Source: Enterococcus sp. BWB1-3
GTDB lineage: Bacteria > Bacillota > Bacilli > Lactobacillales > Enterococcaceae
DNA length: 64,000 nt
Assembly (NCBI RefSeq): GCF_016745275.1
Contig: NZ_JADOEP010000003.1
Span: 168,732-232,731 of the forward strand
Direction: 5' to 3'
Below the pieces are notes generated by a model. The model saw nothing but the letters and a program-made list of their open reading frames with translations. It did no database searches and had not been told where the DNA came from. Position numbers and translations under genes: made by a program. Positions 8,421 through 17,768 of this stretch are shown here, piece by piece. The number at the start of each line of letters is the position of its first letter. The first letter of the stretch is position 1.

Positions 8421-10847
8421 TTAAATAAAATTCATCGGCTCTGCATCAATCGATACTTTCAACCCTTTGGCTGCTCCTGCCTGCGTATCCGTTAAGATTT
8501 TCTCCAGCAGCTCCTGAAGCCGAGCCTCTTTTTTATATTTGATAATCATTTGATAGTAATAGCGATTATTTATCCTCATAATTGCTTTAGGTGTCGGCCC
8601 CAACAAAAGACTTTGATCTGAAAGTCCTTCCTGAAGCTCTTTCATAATCGAAAACATTTGCTTGGCAGCAACATTTTCTTCCGGATGGCTGGCTGTAATC
8701 TGAACTGTAAAATAAAACGGCGGATAATCGCCTCGATGACGAATCTGCATTTCCTTTTGATAAAAGGCTTCATAATTCTGGATTCTTGCCAGCTGAATCG
8801 CATAGTGGTCCGGATTAAAGGACTGAATCACTACTTCACCGGGTTTTTCTGCCCGCCCTGCTCTGCCGCTGACCTGTGTAAGAAGTTGAAACGTTCGTTC
8901 ACTTGAACGAAAATCAGGCAGATTCAACGCGGTATCTGCATTTAAAACCCCTACCAGTGTGACATTAGGGAAGTCTAACCCTTTTGCAATCATCTGCGTA
9001 CCAAGTAGTATGTCCGCCTCCTGATTCTCAAAAGCAGAAAGAATCCGTTCATGTGCTCCTTTACGACGCGTCGTATCAACATCCATTCTCAAAATTCGTG
9101 CCCCGGGTAAAAGCTGCTGCAGTTCTTCTTCTACTTTCTGCGTACCCGTACCATAGTAGCGGATTTTATCACTGCTGCAGTTTGGACATTGATGGGGAAT
9201 CCCTTCCTCATGTCCACAGTAATGGCATTTCATTGTTTTTGTATCCATGTGCAGCGTCAGTGAGATATCACAGTTTGGACAAGGCACAACAAAGCCGCAG
9301 TCCCTGCACATAACAAAGGATGAATATCCTCTCCGATTGAGCAGCAGCACACTTTGTTCTTTACGCTCCAATCTCTCTTGAAGCTTATTCTGAAGCAGCT
9401 GAGAAAAGGTTGAAATATTCTTTTGTCTGACCTCTGAGCGCATATCAATCACATCAATCTGAGGCAGTGACGCTGCACTGTTTGCACGTTGGGTCAACAG
9501 CAAATGCCTATAGACTTTTTTCTGTGCACGAGCTCTGGATTCAAGTGAAGGAGTGGCACTTCCCAGGATGACAGGACAATGATGATATGCTCCCCGCCAA
9601 ATAGCTAAATCTCTGGCGTGATATCTGGGCGTTTCTTCCTGTTTATAGCTGGCTTCATGTTCTTCATCAATGATGATGACCCCTAGATCAGATAACGGGG
9701 CAAATATTGCCGAACGCGCACCAACCACTACCTGTGCTTCTCCCCGCTCAATTTTCCGCCATTCATCATAACGTTCACCATGAGACAATCCACTGTGCAG
9801 CACTGCTACTTGTTCCCCAAAACGACTTTTAAATCTCTGAACCATTTGAGGTGTTAATGAAATCTCCGGTACCAGCATAATCGCTGTTTTCTTCTGTTCA
9901 AGCACTTCAGCAATCACCTGAAGGTAAACTTCCGTCTTCCCGCTTCCGGTGATTCCTTCCAGTAAATATGTATCAGATGATTCTGTTTTCATGGAATACG
10001 TGATTTCTTCTACTGCTGTCCGCTGTTCTTCATTCAACAGCAGTGCTTCTGTCTTTTCAAATTCCCGGTCAGCAAAGGGATCTCTGTAAGTTTCTTTTTC
10101 TATAAACCGCAGCCAGCCTTTTTTCTGCGCATCGTTTAATACAGCCGTGCTGAATCCCAGATCCTTCATTTCTTTTACAGCGACTGTCTGCTCCTGTCCC
10201 AGGCTTTGTAAATAATATAACAGCTCTTCTTTTTTTTTGGCTCCTTTGCGCAATGCTTCCTTTTCCTCTTGAAGCCGTTCAAAATCCATCGCTGCCTGAA
10301 TATACCGAACTGTTTTTACTTTATTTTTCGTTTGGACTTCATAGCGAATATCAACTTTTTGCTCTGCACGCAGCTGCATCAGTTTCGGCAGAATGTTTCT
10401 CTCAACTGCTTCTTCCCATGGAATTTCATCAAGACCATAAAACAGCTCATCTTGAAGTTCTTCCGCAATTTCATCAGTCAGATAAATATATTTATGATAG
10501 GCTGCACGCATAACACTTGGCAGCATCGTCTGTAAACATGTAATTTTAAAGGAAAATGTTTTAGTTTTCATATATTCTGCCAGTTCCAGCATTTCTTCAT
10601 CCAAAACGGGCTTTAAATCGAGGATTGAAATAATCTCTTTCCATTCATACTCAGAGAGCTGTTCATCAGAAAGCTGTCCAAGACCAACTATAAAGCCCTG
10701 AACATGACGATCTCCCCGACCAAAGGGAACCTCCACTCTCATGCCCACAACTATCTGACTGCTTAAGTTTGAAGGAATCAGATAGGTAAACGGCTGATCT
10801 GTCTGCATCGCCGGAATGTCTACAATTATTTGTGCAGCGTTCTTCAT
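8421..10847 (-). CDS. priA: Primosomal protein N' (replication restart helicase)
   Basis: Reassembles the replisome at collapsed forks. The 808-residue protein has an N-terminal DNA-binding part, then helicase motifs GITGSGKTEVY (Walker A) and DEEHE, then the zinc-binding cysteine array between motifs (CRDCGF, CPNCD, CHYCG, CPNCS), then GTQKVEEEL and QVSGRAGR. AAGGAAGG lies six bases before the ATG. It is separated from rpoZ by a palindromic element (10987-11147) that is not part of the usual operon. Confidence 0.97.
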   Translation of the reverse strand: MKNAAQIIVDIPAMQTDQPFTYLIPSNLSSQIVVGMRVEVPFGRGDRHVQGFIVGLGQLSDEQLSEYEWKEIISILDLKPVLDEEMLELAEYMKTKTFSFKITCLQTMLPSVMRAAYHKYIYLTDEIAEELQDELFYGLDEIPWEEAVERNILPKLMQLRAEQKVDIRYEVQTKNKVKTVRYIQAAMDFERLQEEKEALRKGAKKKEELLYYLQSLGQEQTVAVKEMKDLGFSTAVLNDAQKKGWLRFIEKETYRDPFADREFEKTEALLLNEEQRTAVEEITYSMKTESSDTYLLEGITGSGKTEVYLQVIAEVLEQKKTAIMLVPEISLTPQMVQRFKSRFGEQVAVLHSGLSHGERYDEWRKIERGEAQVVVGARSAIFAPLSDLGVIIIDEEHEASYKQEETPRYHARDLAIWRGAYHHCPVILGSATPSLESRARAQKKVYRHLLLTQRANSAASLPQIDVIDMRSEVRQKNISTFSQLLQNKLQERLERKEQSVLLLNRRGYSSFVMCRDCGFVVPCPNCDISLTLHMDTKTMKCHYCGHEEGIPHQCPNCSSDKIRYYGTGTQKVEEELQQLLPGARILRMDVDTTRRKGAHERILSAFENQEADILLGTQMIAKGLDFPNVTLVGVLNADTALNLPDFRSSERTFQLLTQVSGRAGRAEKPGEVVIQSFNPDHYAIQLARIQNYEAFYQKEMQIRHRGDYPPFYFTVQITASHPEENVAAKQMFSIMKELQEGLSDQSLLLGPTPKAIMRINNRYYYQMIIKYKKEARLQELLEKILTDTQAGAAKGLKVSIDAEPMNFI

Positions 10848-10986
10848 TCTGATCCTTCCTTTCTATGTACTGAAAATCTCTTTGCTTATTGTACTAAAGA
10901 ATCCGACTTTTGTCTTGCTGCTCCGCCGTTTCTTAATAAAAAGACACAGTGCTTTATGCAGCTGCAGCCTAATTCCAATTAGTTTT

Positions 10987-11147
10987 AGGGCGTGTCTGAA
11001 AAGTTAATGGCATTCGAATTTTTCAGTGATTTTTGTTGAAATCAAGGAAGAAAACACAGCTTATGTGGTTCATAAGCGGGTATTTATGACGATGAGTTCG
11101 ATAAAAATCATCAAACTATTCGCCGCTTGAATTTTCAGACATGTCCT
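10987..11147. repeat. 161-bp palindromic MITE-like element
   Basis: The ends are imperfect inverted repeats of about 25 bases (10987-11011 and 11122-11147), sharing the cores GTGTCTGAAAA and TTTTCAGACAT. Inside, TGATTTTTGTTGAA pairs with TTCGATAAAAATCA, and the centre has GCTTATG/CATAAGC, so the whole element can fold as one long hairpin. It has no coding capacity and lies between the rpoZ terminator and priA. Size and folding recall the EFAR palindromes of Enterococcus faecalis, but I cannot show homology. Confidence 0.7.
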
Positions 11148-11173
11148 AGGTATTCTCACTGAATTAGTTTAAA

Positions 11174-11210
11174 TAAAAAAAACGGCTGGGAGTCAGTAAT
11201 TGCCCCAGCC
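11174..11210 (-). terminator. Rho-independent terminator after rpoZ
   Basis: On the minus strand, GGCTGGG (11204-11210) pairs with CCCAGCC (11184-11190) and is followed by a run of eight T residues after a G. It lies 14 bases past the rpoZ stop and ends the gmk-rpoZ unit. Confidence 0.9.
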
Positions 11211-11223
11211 AACTAGTTCTATT

Positions 11224-11529
11224 TTATAACTTGCTTTCTTCCCGAATGCGCTCTTCCAGTTCTCTCTGTTCCTGATCTTTCGCCATTCGCTGCTCTTCTT
11301 TCGCTGCACGGATACGCTCGCGTTTTTCTTCAGGATTTGGATCATTGATAACCATTGCAGCATCAATTTCTTCCAATGCACGACCAACACTTTTTACAGA
11401 TTCAAAGCTTTCAATGGTCGGCTGCGCTCCGGCTTCCAATTCATGAGCACGTTTACTTGCCAGAATAACCAAAGAGTATTTCGACGGAACTTCTTCCAAT
11501 AATGAATCAATAGACGGTTTTAGCATCAT
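11224..11529 (-). CDS. rpoZ: RNA polymerase omega subunit
   Basis: Small subunit that aids assembly and stability of RNA polymerase. The 101 residues begin [11 protein letters not shown] and contain the omega signatures [15 protein letters not shown] and SVGRALEEI, followed by a charged Arg/Glu-rich helix. Of two adjacent ATG codons the first is better spaced from AAGGAG at the end of gmk. Co-transcription with gmk is usual in Firmicutes. Confidence 0.96.
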   Translation of the reverse strand: MMLKPSIDSLLEEVPSKYSLVILASKRAHELEAGAQPTIESFESVKSVGRALEEIDAAMVINDPNPEEKRERIRAAKEEQRMAKDQEQRELEERIREESKL

Positions 11530-11534
11530 TTTGG

Positions 11535-12164
<630 letters not shown>

Positions 12165-12191
12165 TCAAATGGTTTCTTTGTCATTATTTCT

Positions 12192-12220
12192 ATAATGCAC
12201 TTTTTTTCAACAATTTTCAA
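12192..12220 (-). promoter_or_regulatory. Promoter of gmk-rpoZ
   Basis: On the minus strand a -35 TTGAAA (12215-12220) and -10 CATTAT (12192-12197) are separated by exactly 17 bases, about 40 bases before the gmk start. Confidence 0.5.
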
Positions 12221-12424
12221 GGCTTTCTTATTAAGGTTTTCTAAGAAAATCATTTCTTTCATACAAACCACGCATTCCACCCATAACCATTCCATCGAAA
12301 TATACATGAAAAAAATAGAATCCGTGCTAAACAACTATGTACAAATTCCGGTACCTGCTGAAGCACTGAGTGAAAAAAATTTCCAACTAAATGAGAAAGT
12401 TTATTCAAAGAAATGAAACTCAGT

Positions 12425-12470
12425 TTAAAACAGCTGAAGCACTGTTTGACCTGCTCGGCTCACAGCTGTT
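12425..12470 (-). terminator. Probable terminator of the 95-residue gene
   Basis: On the minus strand AACAGCTG (12463-12470) pairs with CAGCTGTT (12429-12436) across a 26-base loop and is followed by TTTTAAA. It lies shortly downstream of the small gene ending at 12491. Confidence 0.5.
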
Positions 12471-12490
12471 CCAGCCATTTCTTCCTCAAA

Positions 12491-12778
12491 CTAAATCCCC
12501 ATATTGGACAATATATTGACCACACCCATCAATTCATCGCGGCGTTTCATTTGTTTTTCAGCGGGTCCGTCAACTTCCTCTGCATCCACTCGAACGATGT
12601 AACGTCGGTCCATCGTTATAAACTTATCCTCATTGACTTGAATATTCAACACCTGATCTGTATAAGAAACACAGGCATCCTGCCATGCTTCAAAGGGTTC
12701 TTTCTCAGTCAGAACCTCTCTTTTAATTACTGACTTTCCGCTCAATTCATGAAATGTTATATCATAATATTTTGTCAT
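12491..12778 (-). CDS. Conserved-looking small protein, function unknown
   Basis: I do not recognise this 95-residue protein. It starts MTKYYDITFHELSGKSVIK, is hydrophilic without a signal or membrane segment, and looks like a small compact alpha/beta protein (alternating YIVRVDAEEV strand followed by charged helix QMKRRDEL). The start at 12778 is supported by GAGGTGA seven bases upstream; the open frame extends to 12868 but without such a site. It stands alone between gmk and the minisatellite, with its own probable terminator. Confidence 0.7.
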   Translation of the reverse strand: MTKYYDITFHELSGKSVIKREVLTEKEPFEAWQDACVSYTDQVLNIQVNEDKFITMDRRYIVRVDAEEVDGPAEKQMKRRDELMGVVNILSNMGI

Positions 12779-12828
12779 TCTTCTCACCTCATTATCATTC
12801 TGCTCTTTAATTATAGCGTTAAAGGAAA

Positions 12829-12866
12829 AGGACTGTAACATAAGTATGTCTGAGTCCCCTAAAACC
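12829..12866. repeat. Dispersed palindromic repeat, copy A
   Basis: A 38-base segment with the core ACATAAGTATGTCTGAG, flanked by GGACT and AGTCC, can form a hairpin. The same core with the same downstream CCCTAAAACC occurs again at 20704-20743, so this is a dispersed repeat rather than a chance palindrome. No promoter or terminator role is evident. Confidence 0.65.
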
Positions 12867-13023
12867 AAATCAGTTGATATGATCGAAGCGCAGCGGAGTG
12901 TATCTATTCTCAGTTATTCATTCTATGAATAGTGTTCTTTGACAATTTTCGGATATTCCGCCTTATTGTCATAAATCACTACGATTGACCTGTCAGAGTA
13001 GATAATACCTGACTGGTTCTTGA

Positions 13024-13242
13024 TGCTCCTGCGATTACTCGTCGCAGTTAAGTTCGTGCACGTGCTCCTGCGGTTACTCGTCGCAGTTAAGTTCATACAC
13101 GTGCTCCTGCGGTTACTCGTCGCAGTTAAGTTCATACACGTGCTCCTGCGATTACTCGTCGCAGTTAAGTTCATACACGTGCTCCTACGGTTACTCGTCA
13201 CAGTTAAGTTCATGCATGTGCTCCTGCGATTACTCGTCGCAT
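13024..13242. repeat. 39-bp minisatellite, five full units plus a partial sixth
   Basis: Tandem units start at 13024, 13063, 13102, 13141 and 13180, with a broken sixth at 13219. Each unit carries TGCTCCTGCG, a TTACTCG loop, TCGCAG and then a TTAAGTTC stretch. CTGCGA/TCGCAG can pair, so each unit can form a small hairpin. Units differ at a few bases: unit 5 has CTACGG and CACAG, which breaks the pairing. The array lies 27 bases beyond the yicC stop. Because 39 is divisible by three it stays open in frames on both strands. Confidence 0.9.
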
Positions 13243-13268
13243 GGAGAAGCTTTGTCACACCCTCACTC

Positions 13269-14153
13269 CTATTCGATATTTTGAATCTGTTCACGGATCT
13301 TTTCCAAAATTGTTTTCAACTGTACCACATAATTTTTGATTTCTATCGGACTGGATTTTGAACCAATCGTATTTACTTCCCTGTTGATCTCCTGAATAAG
13401 AAAATCCAGTTCCCTTCCAACAGGCTCTTCCTGCTCTAACAATTCTTCTAATTTATTAATATGAATTGCCAGCCGGTCCAGCTCTTCATGAATATCTCCT
13501 TTTTCCAGAAGGATAGCCATCTCAGTCAGAAGTCTGGTTTCATCCACAGATGTTTCCAGCCAGTCACGCAGCTTTTGTTCAAATTTATCACGATAATCAG
13601 ATTCATATAATTCTGTAAACTCTCCAAGCCGAGCAACCAGATTGGAAAAATCATTTGAATACTCAAACAAAATTTGTTTAATCTTTTCACCTTCTTGATA
13701 TCGGCTGCTGTCCACTTTATTAATAGCTGCTTCAACAGCAGCCAGTAAACAAGACTCAAGCTCTGCATCTGTTTCTTTTCCTTCGACTATTTCAACATAG
13801 TCGGAATTATTCAACAGCTGATTCAGACTTGCTGACGGATCAAATGTATTTTCTCCGTATTGAGTGTATATTTCTTCTTTAATTTCCTGCAGCAGCTGAT
13901 GGATTAATGACCAGTGAACATGAACTGCTTTACTGCCTTCCCCTATTTTTTTCAGATTGATAAAGACTTCTACCCGTCCTCTTTGAAGCCGTTCTTTAAT
14001 TTTTTGTCGGATTGCCAGTTCAAAAGAATTGGCCTCTTTCGGCATTCTAAGCTGCATATCCAAAAAACGGTGATTAACGGTTTTTATTTCTACATCAATT
14101 TCATAGTGTTCACATTCTGTTTTTTCTTTCCCAAATCCAGTCATACTTTTCAT
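13269..14153 (-). CDS. yicC: YicC/YloC family endoribonuclease
   Basis: Member of the YicC family, now regarded as endoribonucleases acting in mRNA and sRNA turnover. The 294 residues carry the N-terminal signature MKSMTGFGK and IKTVNHRFLD, a charged coiled middle, and the C-terminal conserved stretch FLIQEINREVNTIGSK followed by VVQLKTILEKIREQ. It is the distal gene of a patatin-ydbC-yicC run. AAAGGA lies about 10 bases before the ATG. In Bacillus the orthologue yloC is near gmk-rpoZ, as here. Confidence 0.92.
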   Translation of the reverse strand: MKSMTGFGKEKTECEHYEIDVEIKTVNHRFLDMQLRMPKEANSFELAIRQKIKERLQRGRVEVFINLKKIGEGSKAVHVHWSLIHQLLQEIKEEIYTQYGENTFDPSASLNQLLNNSDYVEIVEGKETDAELESCLLAAVEAAINKVDSSRYQEGEKIKQILFEYSNDFSNLVARLGEFTELYESDYRDKFEQKLRDWLETSVDETRLLTEMAILLEKGDIHEELDRLAIHINKLEELLEQEEPVGRELDFLIQEINREVNTIGSKSSPIEIKNYVVQLKTILEKIREQIQNIE

Positions 14154-14169
14154 TGACAGGGTGTCCTTT

Positions 14170-14385
14170 CTACATGGATTTCAGTGTTTCACGCAAGGTT
14201 TCAAATTCCTCATTTGTCAGTGTAATGCCCTTACCCATCTTTTCATGACCAGGCGCCCAGTCACGCAGATCAAATTTAGGCGGACGTTCATTCCAGCTCA
14301 CCAAGTTCAGTTCTTTCCGCCAGCCTTTCGCATTTTCGGAAAGTACTGCAATTTCTTCTACGATTTCATATGAAAATTCAGCCAA
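14170..14385 (-). CDS. YdbC-like PC4 family single-stranded nucleic acid binding protein
   Basis: A 71-residue protein of the bacterial PC4-like YdbC family, which bind single-stranded DNA or RNA through a curved beta sheet. The diagnostic region is KELNLVSWNERPPKFDLRDW followed by HEKMGKGITL. It starts with TTG at 14385; GGGAG lies 10 bases upstream, within the end of the patatin gene. Position between the patatin gene and yicC suggests co-transcription. A role in transcription or RNA handling is inferred only from the family. Confidence 0.85.
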   Translation of the reverse strand: MAEFSYEIVEEIAVLSENAKGWRKELNLVSWNERPPKFDLRDWAPGHEKMGKGITLTNEEFETLRETLKSM

Positions 14386-14388
14386 TAG

Positions 14389-16077
14389 TTATCTTCTCCC
14401 TTTTTGTATATATTCGTTCATCAATACTTCCAGCACCATAGCCGGCAGTCGTTCAAACAAGACTGACAAACGCCGTTGTTTCTCTTCAGCTTCTACATTT
14501 AAAAAATTTGTCATCAACTGAAATTGTCTCTTATCCGATAAAAGAAAAAATTCATCATAATATCTTCCCAGCCATTCCTGAACAGAAATCATCCCGTCAA
14601 AAGAATTTTCCGGCAGGCTTTCTTCTCCGTCTTTTTCCAGCAGTTGAATAAATTCAGTAACTGTATAAAGCTTATTTGGAGGAATATCTCTTTGTTTTCC
14701 AAGAAGCTCCAGTAAAACAAGACTGATATTTTCCTCATACACCCTGTCTTTATAATATCTACGCAATTTCTGATAGATTCTCTTTCGGGATTCCCCGTTT
14801 TTCCACAAAGACAGTGAATAATTCTTTTTTATATAGCGGAAAAAGCTTTTCTGAATGGAGACTGCTTTTTTTAAATCTTCATCAAAAGTATACCAATAAC
14901 CGTTATATTTTTGAAATGCTTTCATGGTTTCCAAATAGCCCAGCTGGATATTTACCTTTGAACGTATCCCATCAAACAACAGCACATTCCCCAATGTCCA
15001 TGGGGTTTTCAGCACAATTTTCGGTTGCGAGTCCGGCAGTTCCGTTCGTTTTGAAAAGCCCGGTCCCTTTACATCTGCTACAATATATTCTGTAGCTCCA
15101 TTTTGAAAAGCAACATCTATCGGAACATTATTTCTATAACCGCCATCAATATAAAATTTTTCATCAATCACTGCAGCAGCCATTGCCGGAAAAAAAGAAG
15201 ATGATGCCAAAAGCCATTGTTTCTGCTGGTTATTCTTACAAGAATTGAAATGAATTACCCGCTCAGTCACACCAGGCAGCTCTGTTGTTACTATATAAAA
15301 TTCCTGTTTTGCCGATTTGAGCTTTTCTTCTGAAAAGGTATCATCCAGCAACTGCTGTAAAGGTTGAGTTGAAACTCCCTTTGATTGTATGGCTGCCAAA
15401 GTGAAGGAAGCGATTTGTCCCAATAATTCAGACAATGTATTTTTCGATGACACCTTCATTGGAAAAGAAAGGATTTTCTTAGTCTCAATTTTTTCCCACA
15501 TTTCTTTGGCCCGTTCAAAATCATCCTGAATAATCAAAGCCCCGTTTAATGCACCGACTGATGTTCCGGTAATCAGCTCAAATGGAATTTCAAGTTCTTT
15601 TAGTGCCTGCCAGACCCCGATCTGATACGCGCCTCTTGCTCCACCGCCACCCAAAACCAGTGCCGTGTGGTAATGAAGTTTCCTGCTTGCTGTTCCGTCA
15701 TCAGTAAAAAAATACTCATGCTTCTCCAATACAGCTTGTTCCATATGTGATAACGGCTGCGCAAATGTCATTCGTATTTCAGATTGAAACCTTGTTTTAC
15801 CGATGAGTTCCAATCCATCGAAAATCAGTTTCCAATTCATCCAGGAAATATCTCTCGTCATTAAGTTGACAATACTTTCTCCTGATATTGTCGCAAACAG
15901 CACAGGCTGACTGTTTTTCAGCACGACATAATGATCTGCCTCCATTATTTCCAACTGTTCCAAAAACTGCTGATGCGCAGCAGAATGTTCTTTATAGAAA
16001 GGTAATGGCAAAGTGCTGACCTGAATAGCTGAAGCAATATCATACTTATCAGAAGGAACCAGTTTTAGTACATTCAC
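14389..16077 (-). CDS. Patatin-like phospholipase with N-terminal extension
   Basis: Predicted Ser/Asp-dyad lipid acyl hydrolase. After about 138 extra N-terminal residues comes the patatin oxyanion loop LGGGGARGAYQIGVW, then GTSVG with the nucleophile Ser, then YIDGGYRNNVPID with the Asp of the dyad. The N-terminal part has a GNAT-like look (a weak impression, not proof). The C-terminal 200 residues are charged helices. GTG start at 16077 with AGGAGG nine bases upstream; total 562 residues. No signal peptide, so probably cytoplasmic. Substrate unknown. Confidence 0.88.
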   Translation of the reverse strand: MNVLKLVPSDKYDIASAIQVSTLPLPFYKEHSAAHQQFLEQLEIMEADHYVVLKNSQPVLFATISGESIVNLMTRDISWMNWKLIFDGLELIGKTRFQSEIRMTFAQPLSHMEQAVLEKHEYFFTDDGTASRKLHYHTALVLGGGGARGAYQIGVWQALKELEIPFELITGTSVGALNGALIIQDDFERAKEMWEKIETKKILSFPMKVSSKNTLSELLGQIASFTLAAIQSKGVSTQPLQQLLDDTFSEEKLKSAKQEFYIVTTELPGVTERVIHFNSCKNNQQKQWLLASSSFFPAMAAAVIDEKFYIDGGYRNNVPIDVAFQNGATEYIVADVKGPGFSKRTELPDSQPKIVLKTPWTLGNVLLFDGIRSKVNIQLGYLETMKAFQKYNGYWYTFDEDLKKAVSIQKSFFRYIKKNYSLSLWKNGESRKRIYQKLRRYYKDRVYEENISLVLLELLGKQRDIPPNKLYTVTEFIQLLEKDGEESLPENSFDGMISVQEWLGRYYDEFFLLSDKRQFQLMTNFLNVEAEEKQRRLSVLFERLPAMVLEVLMNEYIQKGRR

Positions 16078-16099
16078 GATGACACACCTCCTCCACTAA

Positions 16100-16108
16100 A
16101 GTATAGCA
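16100..16108 (-). promoter_or_regulatory. Extended -10 promoter of the patatin operon
   Basis: Minus-strand TGCTATACT (TGn plus TATACT) lies about 12 bases before the AGGAGG site of the patatin gene. No good -35 is seen, as is common for extended -10 promoters. Confidence 0.5.
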
Positions 16109-16291
16109 GAAAAAAAGGAATTACTCTTTTTGCACCCTATTATTCTTTATAAAATCCAGAGTATTCGACCTGCAGTTATTTACATTATTATTTAACTTGT
16201 AAAATTTATTTCTGAAAAGAAATTTATTTTTCAATTAGCATATCTTAATTATGAAAATAAATAAATTAGATAGACGCTTCTTTAGATTATG

Positions 16292-16326
16292 AAAAAGGAA
16301 CTGCCCTCTCTTGGATAACAGTTCCT
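16292..16326 (-). terminator. Rho-independent terminator after the VOC gene
   Basis: On the minus strand AGGAACTG (16319-16326) pairs with CAGTTCCT (16297-16303 region) and is followed by TTTTT. It lies 25 bases past the stop of the VOC-family gene. Confidence 0.85.
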
Positions 16327-16350
16327 GAATTACATACTTTTACCTGCTTG

Positions 16351-17217
16351 TTACTCTATTTCAATTCGTACGTTAATTCCGCTTGGGTCCGGCAGCAAAA
16401 TAGAAGCTTCCGTCTCACTGATGATTATTTCTCCATTCTTTTCCACATTCCTTTTTACCTTAGTCAAAGCGGCTTTATCCGGAACAAGTATCGTAAAGAA
16501 ATCGAGTCCAAGATCTTTTTCATCAGGAGCCGGCAATCCTCTTCCTGTCCAGACATTTGTTCCAATGTGGTGATGATAGCTTCCTGCTGCAAAAAAGCTG
16601 GCATATTGACCAAAGTGATCTTTCAACCCCATGCCTAATGTGTTCATATAGAAATTTTCAGTTTGCTCCAGATCTGAAACAGAAAGATGAATGTGCCCTA
16701 TTTTTGTACCTACAGGGAATTTATCTGTTTTTTCATCACGACTTGCCAAAACACCTTCTGCATCCATTTCGACTGTGATACCGATAATTTGTCCGTCTGG
16801 GCGAACATCCCATTTTGTTTCCGGTTTATCGCTATAAATTTCAATCCCGTTACCTTCCGGATCTTCCAGATAGACAGCCTCGCTATAACCATGATCAGAC
16901 GCCCCAATAATTGCAGTATTGTTTTTCAACAGGGAAAAAAGTGTATTGCCCAAATCTTTTCTTGTCGGCAGAAGAAAAGCTGTGTGATATAGACCAGCCT
17001 TTTTTGCTTTCATATTGGGATTCTGTACTTCTTTTAACTTCAGCAATTCCGTACTATTGCCTTTAATACCCAATACTGCACTGTCACCATCTTTTCCCAG
17101 TATATCCAAACCGATAATCTCTGTATAAAAAGCCACTTGCTTTGATAGATTGGCTACTTTCAGCCCAACAGTTCCTATATGGGCTGCATTGTTAATTGTA
17201 AATGTTTGTGCCATCAT
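16351..17217 (-). CDS. VOC-family ring-cleavage dioxygenase/glyoxalase-like protein (CatE type)
   Basis: A 288-residue protein made of two vicinal-oxygen-chelate modules. The first (about 10-130) has HIGTVGLKVANL and YLEDPEGNGIEIYSD; the second (about 170-285) has IGHIHLSVSDL, HHHIGTNVW and LLPDPSGINVRIE. The metal triad of such enzymes is His, His, Glu, and matching residues occur in the second module. This resembles Bacillus CatE (catechol 2,3-dioxygenase family), used in quinone or catechol detoxification; the substrate here is not known. AGGAGG lies seven bases before the first of two ATG codons. An operator-like dyad overlaps its promoter. Confidence 0.85.
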   Translation of the reverse strand: MMAQTFTINNAAHIGTVGLKVANLSKQVAFYTEIIGLDILGKDGDSAVLGIKGNSTELLKLKEVQNPNMKAKKAGLYHTAFLLPTRKDLGNTLFSLLKNNTAIIGASDHGYSEAVYLEDPEGNGIEIYSDKPETKWDVRPDGQIIGITVEMDAEGVLASRDEKTDKFPVGTKIGHIHLSVSDLEQTENFYMNTLGMGLKDHFGQYASFFAAGSYHHHIGTNVWTGRGLPAPDEKDLGLDFFTILVPDKAALTKVKRNVEKNGEIIISETEASILLPDPSGINVRIEIE

Positions 17218-17250
17218 GAGACCGCCTCCTAATATCTCTAACTTAACTTA

Positions 17251-17275
17251 ATTATATCACTTACTTTTAGTAAGT
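17251..17275 (-). promoter_or_regulatory. Promoter and dyad operator of the VOC gene
   Basis: On the minus strand the -10 is TATAAT (17251-17256) preceded by TGA. The spacer contains the perfect inverted repeat ACTTAC-n5-GTAAGT (17259-17275). A dyad of this size between -35 and -10 is a classic repressor site, and the TTAC/GTAA half-sites resemble those used by the redox-sensing YodB/CatR (HxlR-type) repressors of catDE in Bacillus. That assignment is inference. Confidence 0.65.
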
Positions 17276-17768
17276 TAAAACTTTTTGCTTCCGGCTTCTA
17301 CAAATTTTTTGTACCTTAATTAGATTAATTGCAAAAAAGTACCCAATTTTCTTCTATTTTCATTTAAAATAGAACTATAGATGTTCAGATAAGCAGAAGC
17401 AGTGAAATAATCAGTCTCTAGTTATAGCTGTTTCCTTTAAGGGAAGTGAAAAGAAGTTTTTAGAAGATACATCCATCCTCTTCAACTTATTAGAGTAAAT
17501 AGAAGACAGTCTTTTTATCTGCGGTGTATTTAGAAAATTTAATCAGTTGATCGTTCATTTTTTTCTAAAATAACTGGTTTTATAAGACTGGAATGCATTA
17601 TAATGGTATAGACTTCCTTACAGTACGATTTAAAAAATTTTGTGTTTTGACGAATATAAAATGAAATAGCATGACAAGCAGAACAATAAATCATAAGAGT
17701 TTAGCCCAATAAAAATACTTTTTAGAGTAAAAAAAGAATGTAGGACCTCACGATTCTGCAAAATAAAA
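17276..17768. other. Region between the VOC gene and the dacA repeats
   Basis: About 490 A/T-rich bases without a credible gene. A plus-strand TATAAT near 17602 and a TTGACG near 17647 are possible dacA promoter parts, but neither has a convincing partner. A diverged start of the repeat unit (AGGACCTCACG... then AAGCAGTTC) occurs at about 17742-17775. Confidence 0.4.

Noticed and set aside
13024..13242. Minisatellite considered as a CRISPR array
   Set aside because: Units are directly abutting and the whole 39 bases repeat, with no unique spacers and no cas genes.
12923..13361. Open frames on both strands through the 39-bp minisatellite, giving 13-residue repeat proteins
   Set aside because: Openness follows from the unit length being a multiple of three. 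No ribosome binding site precedes either frame, and one start lies inside yicC.
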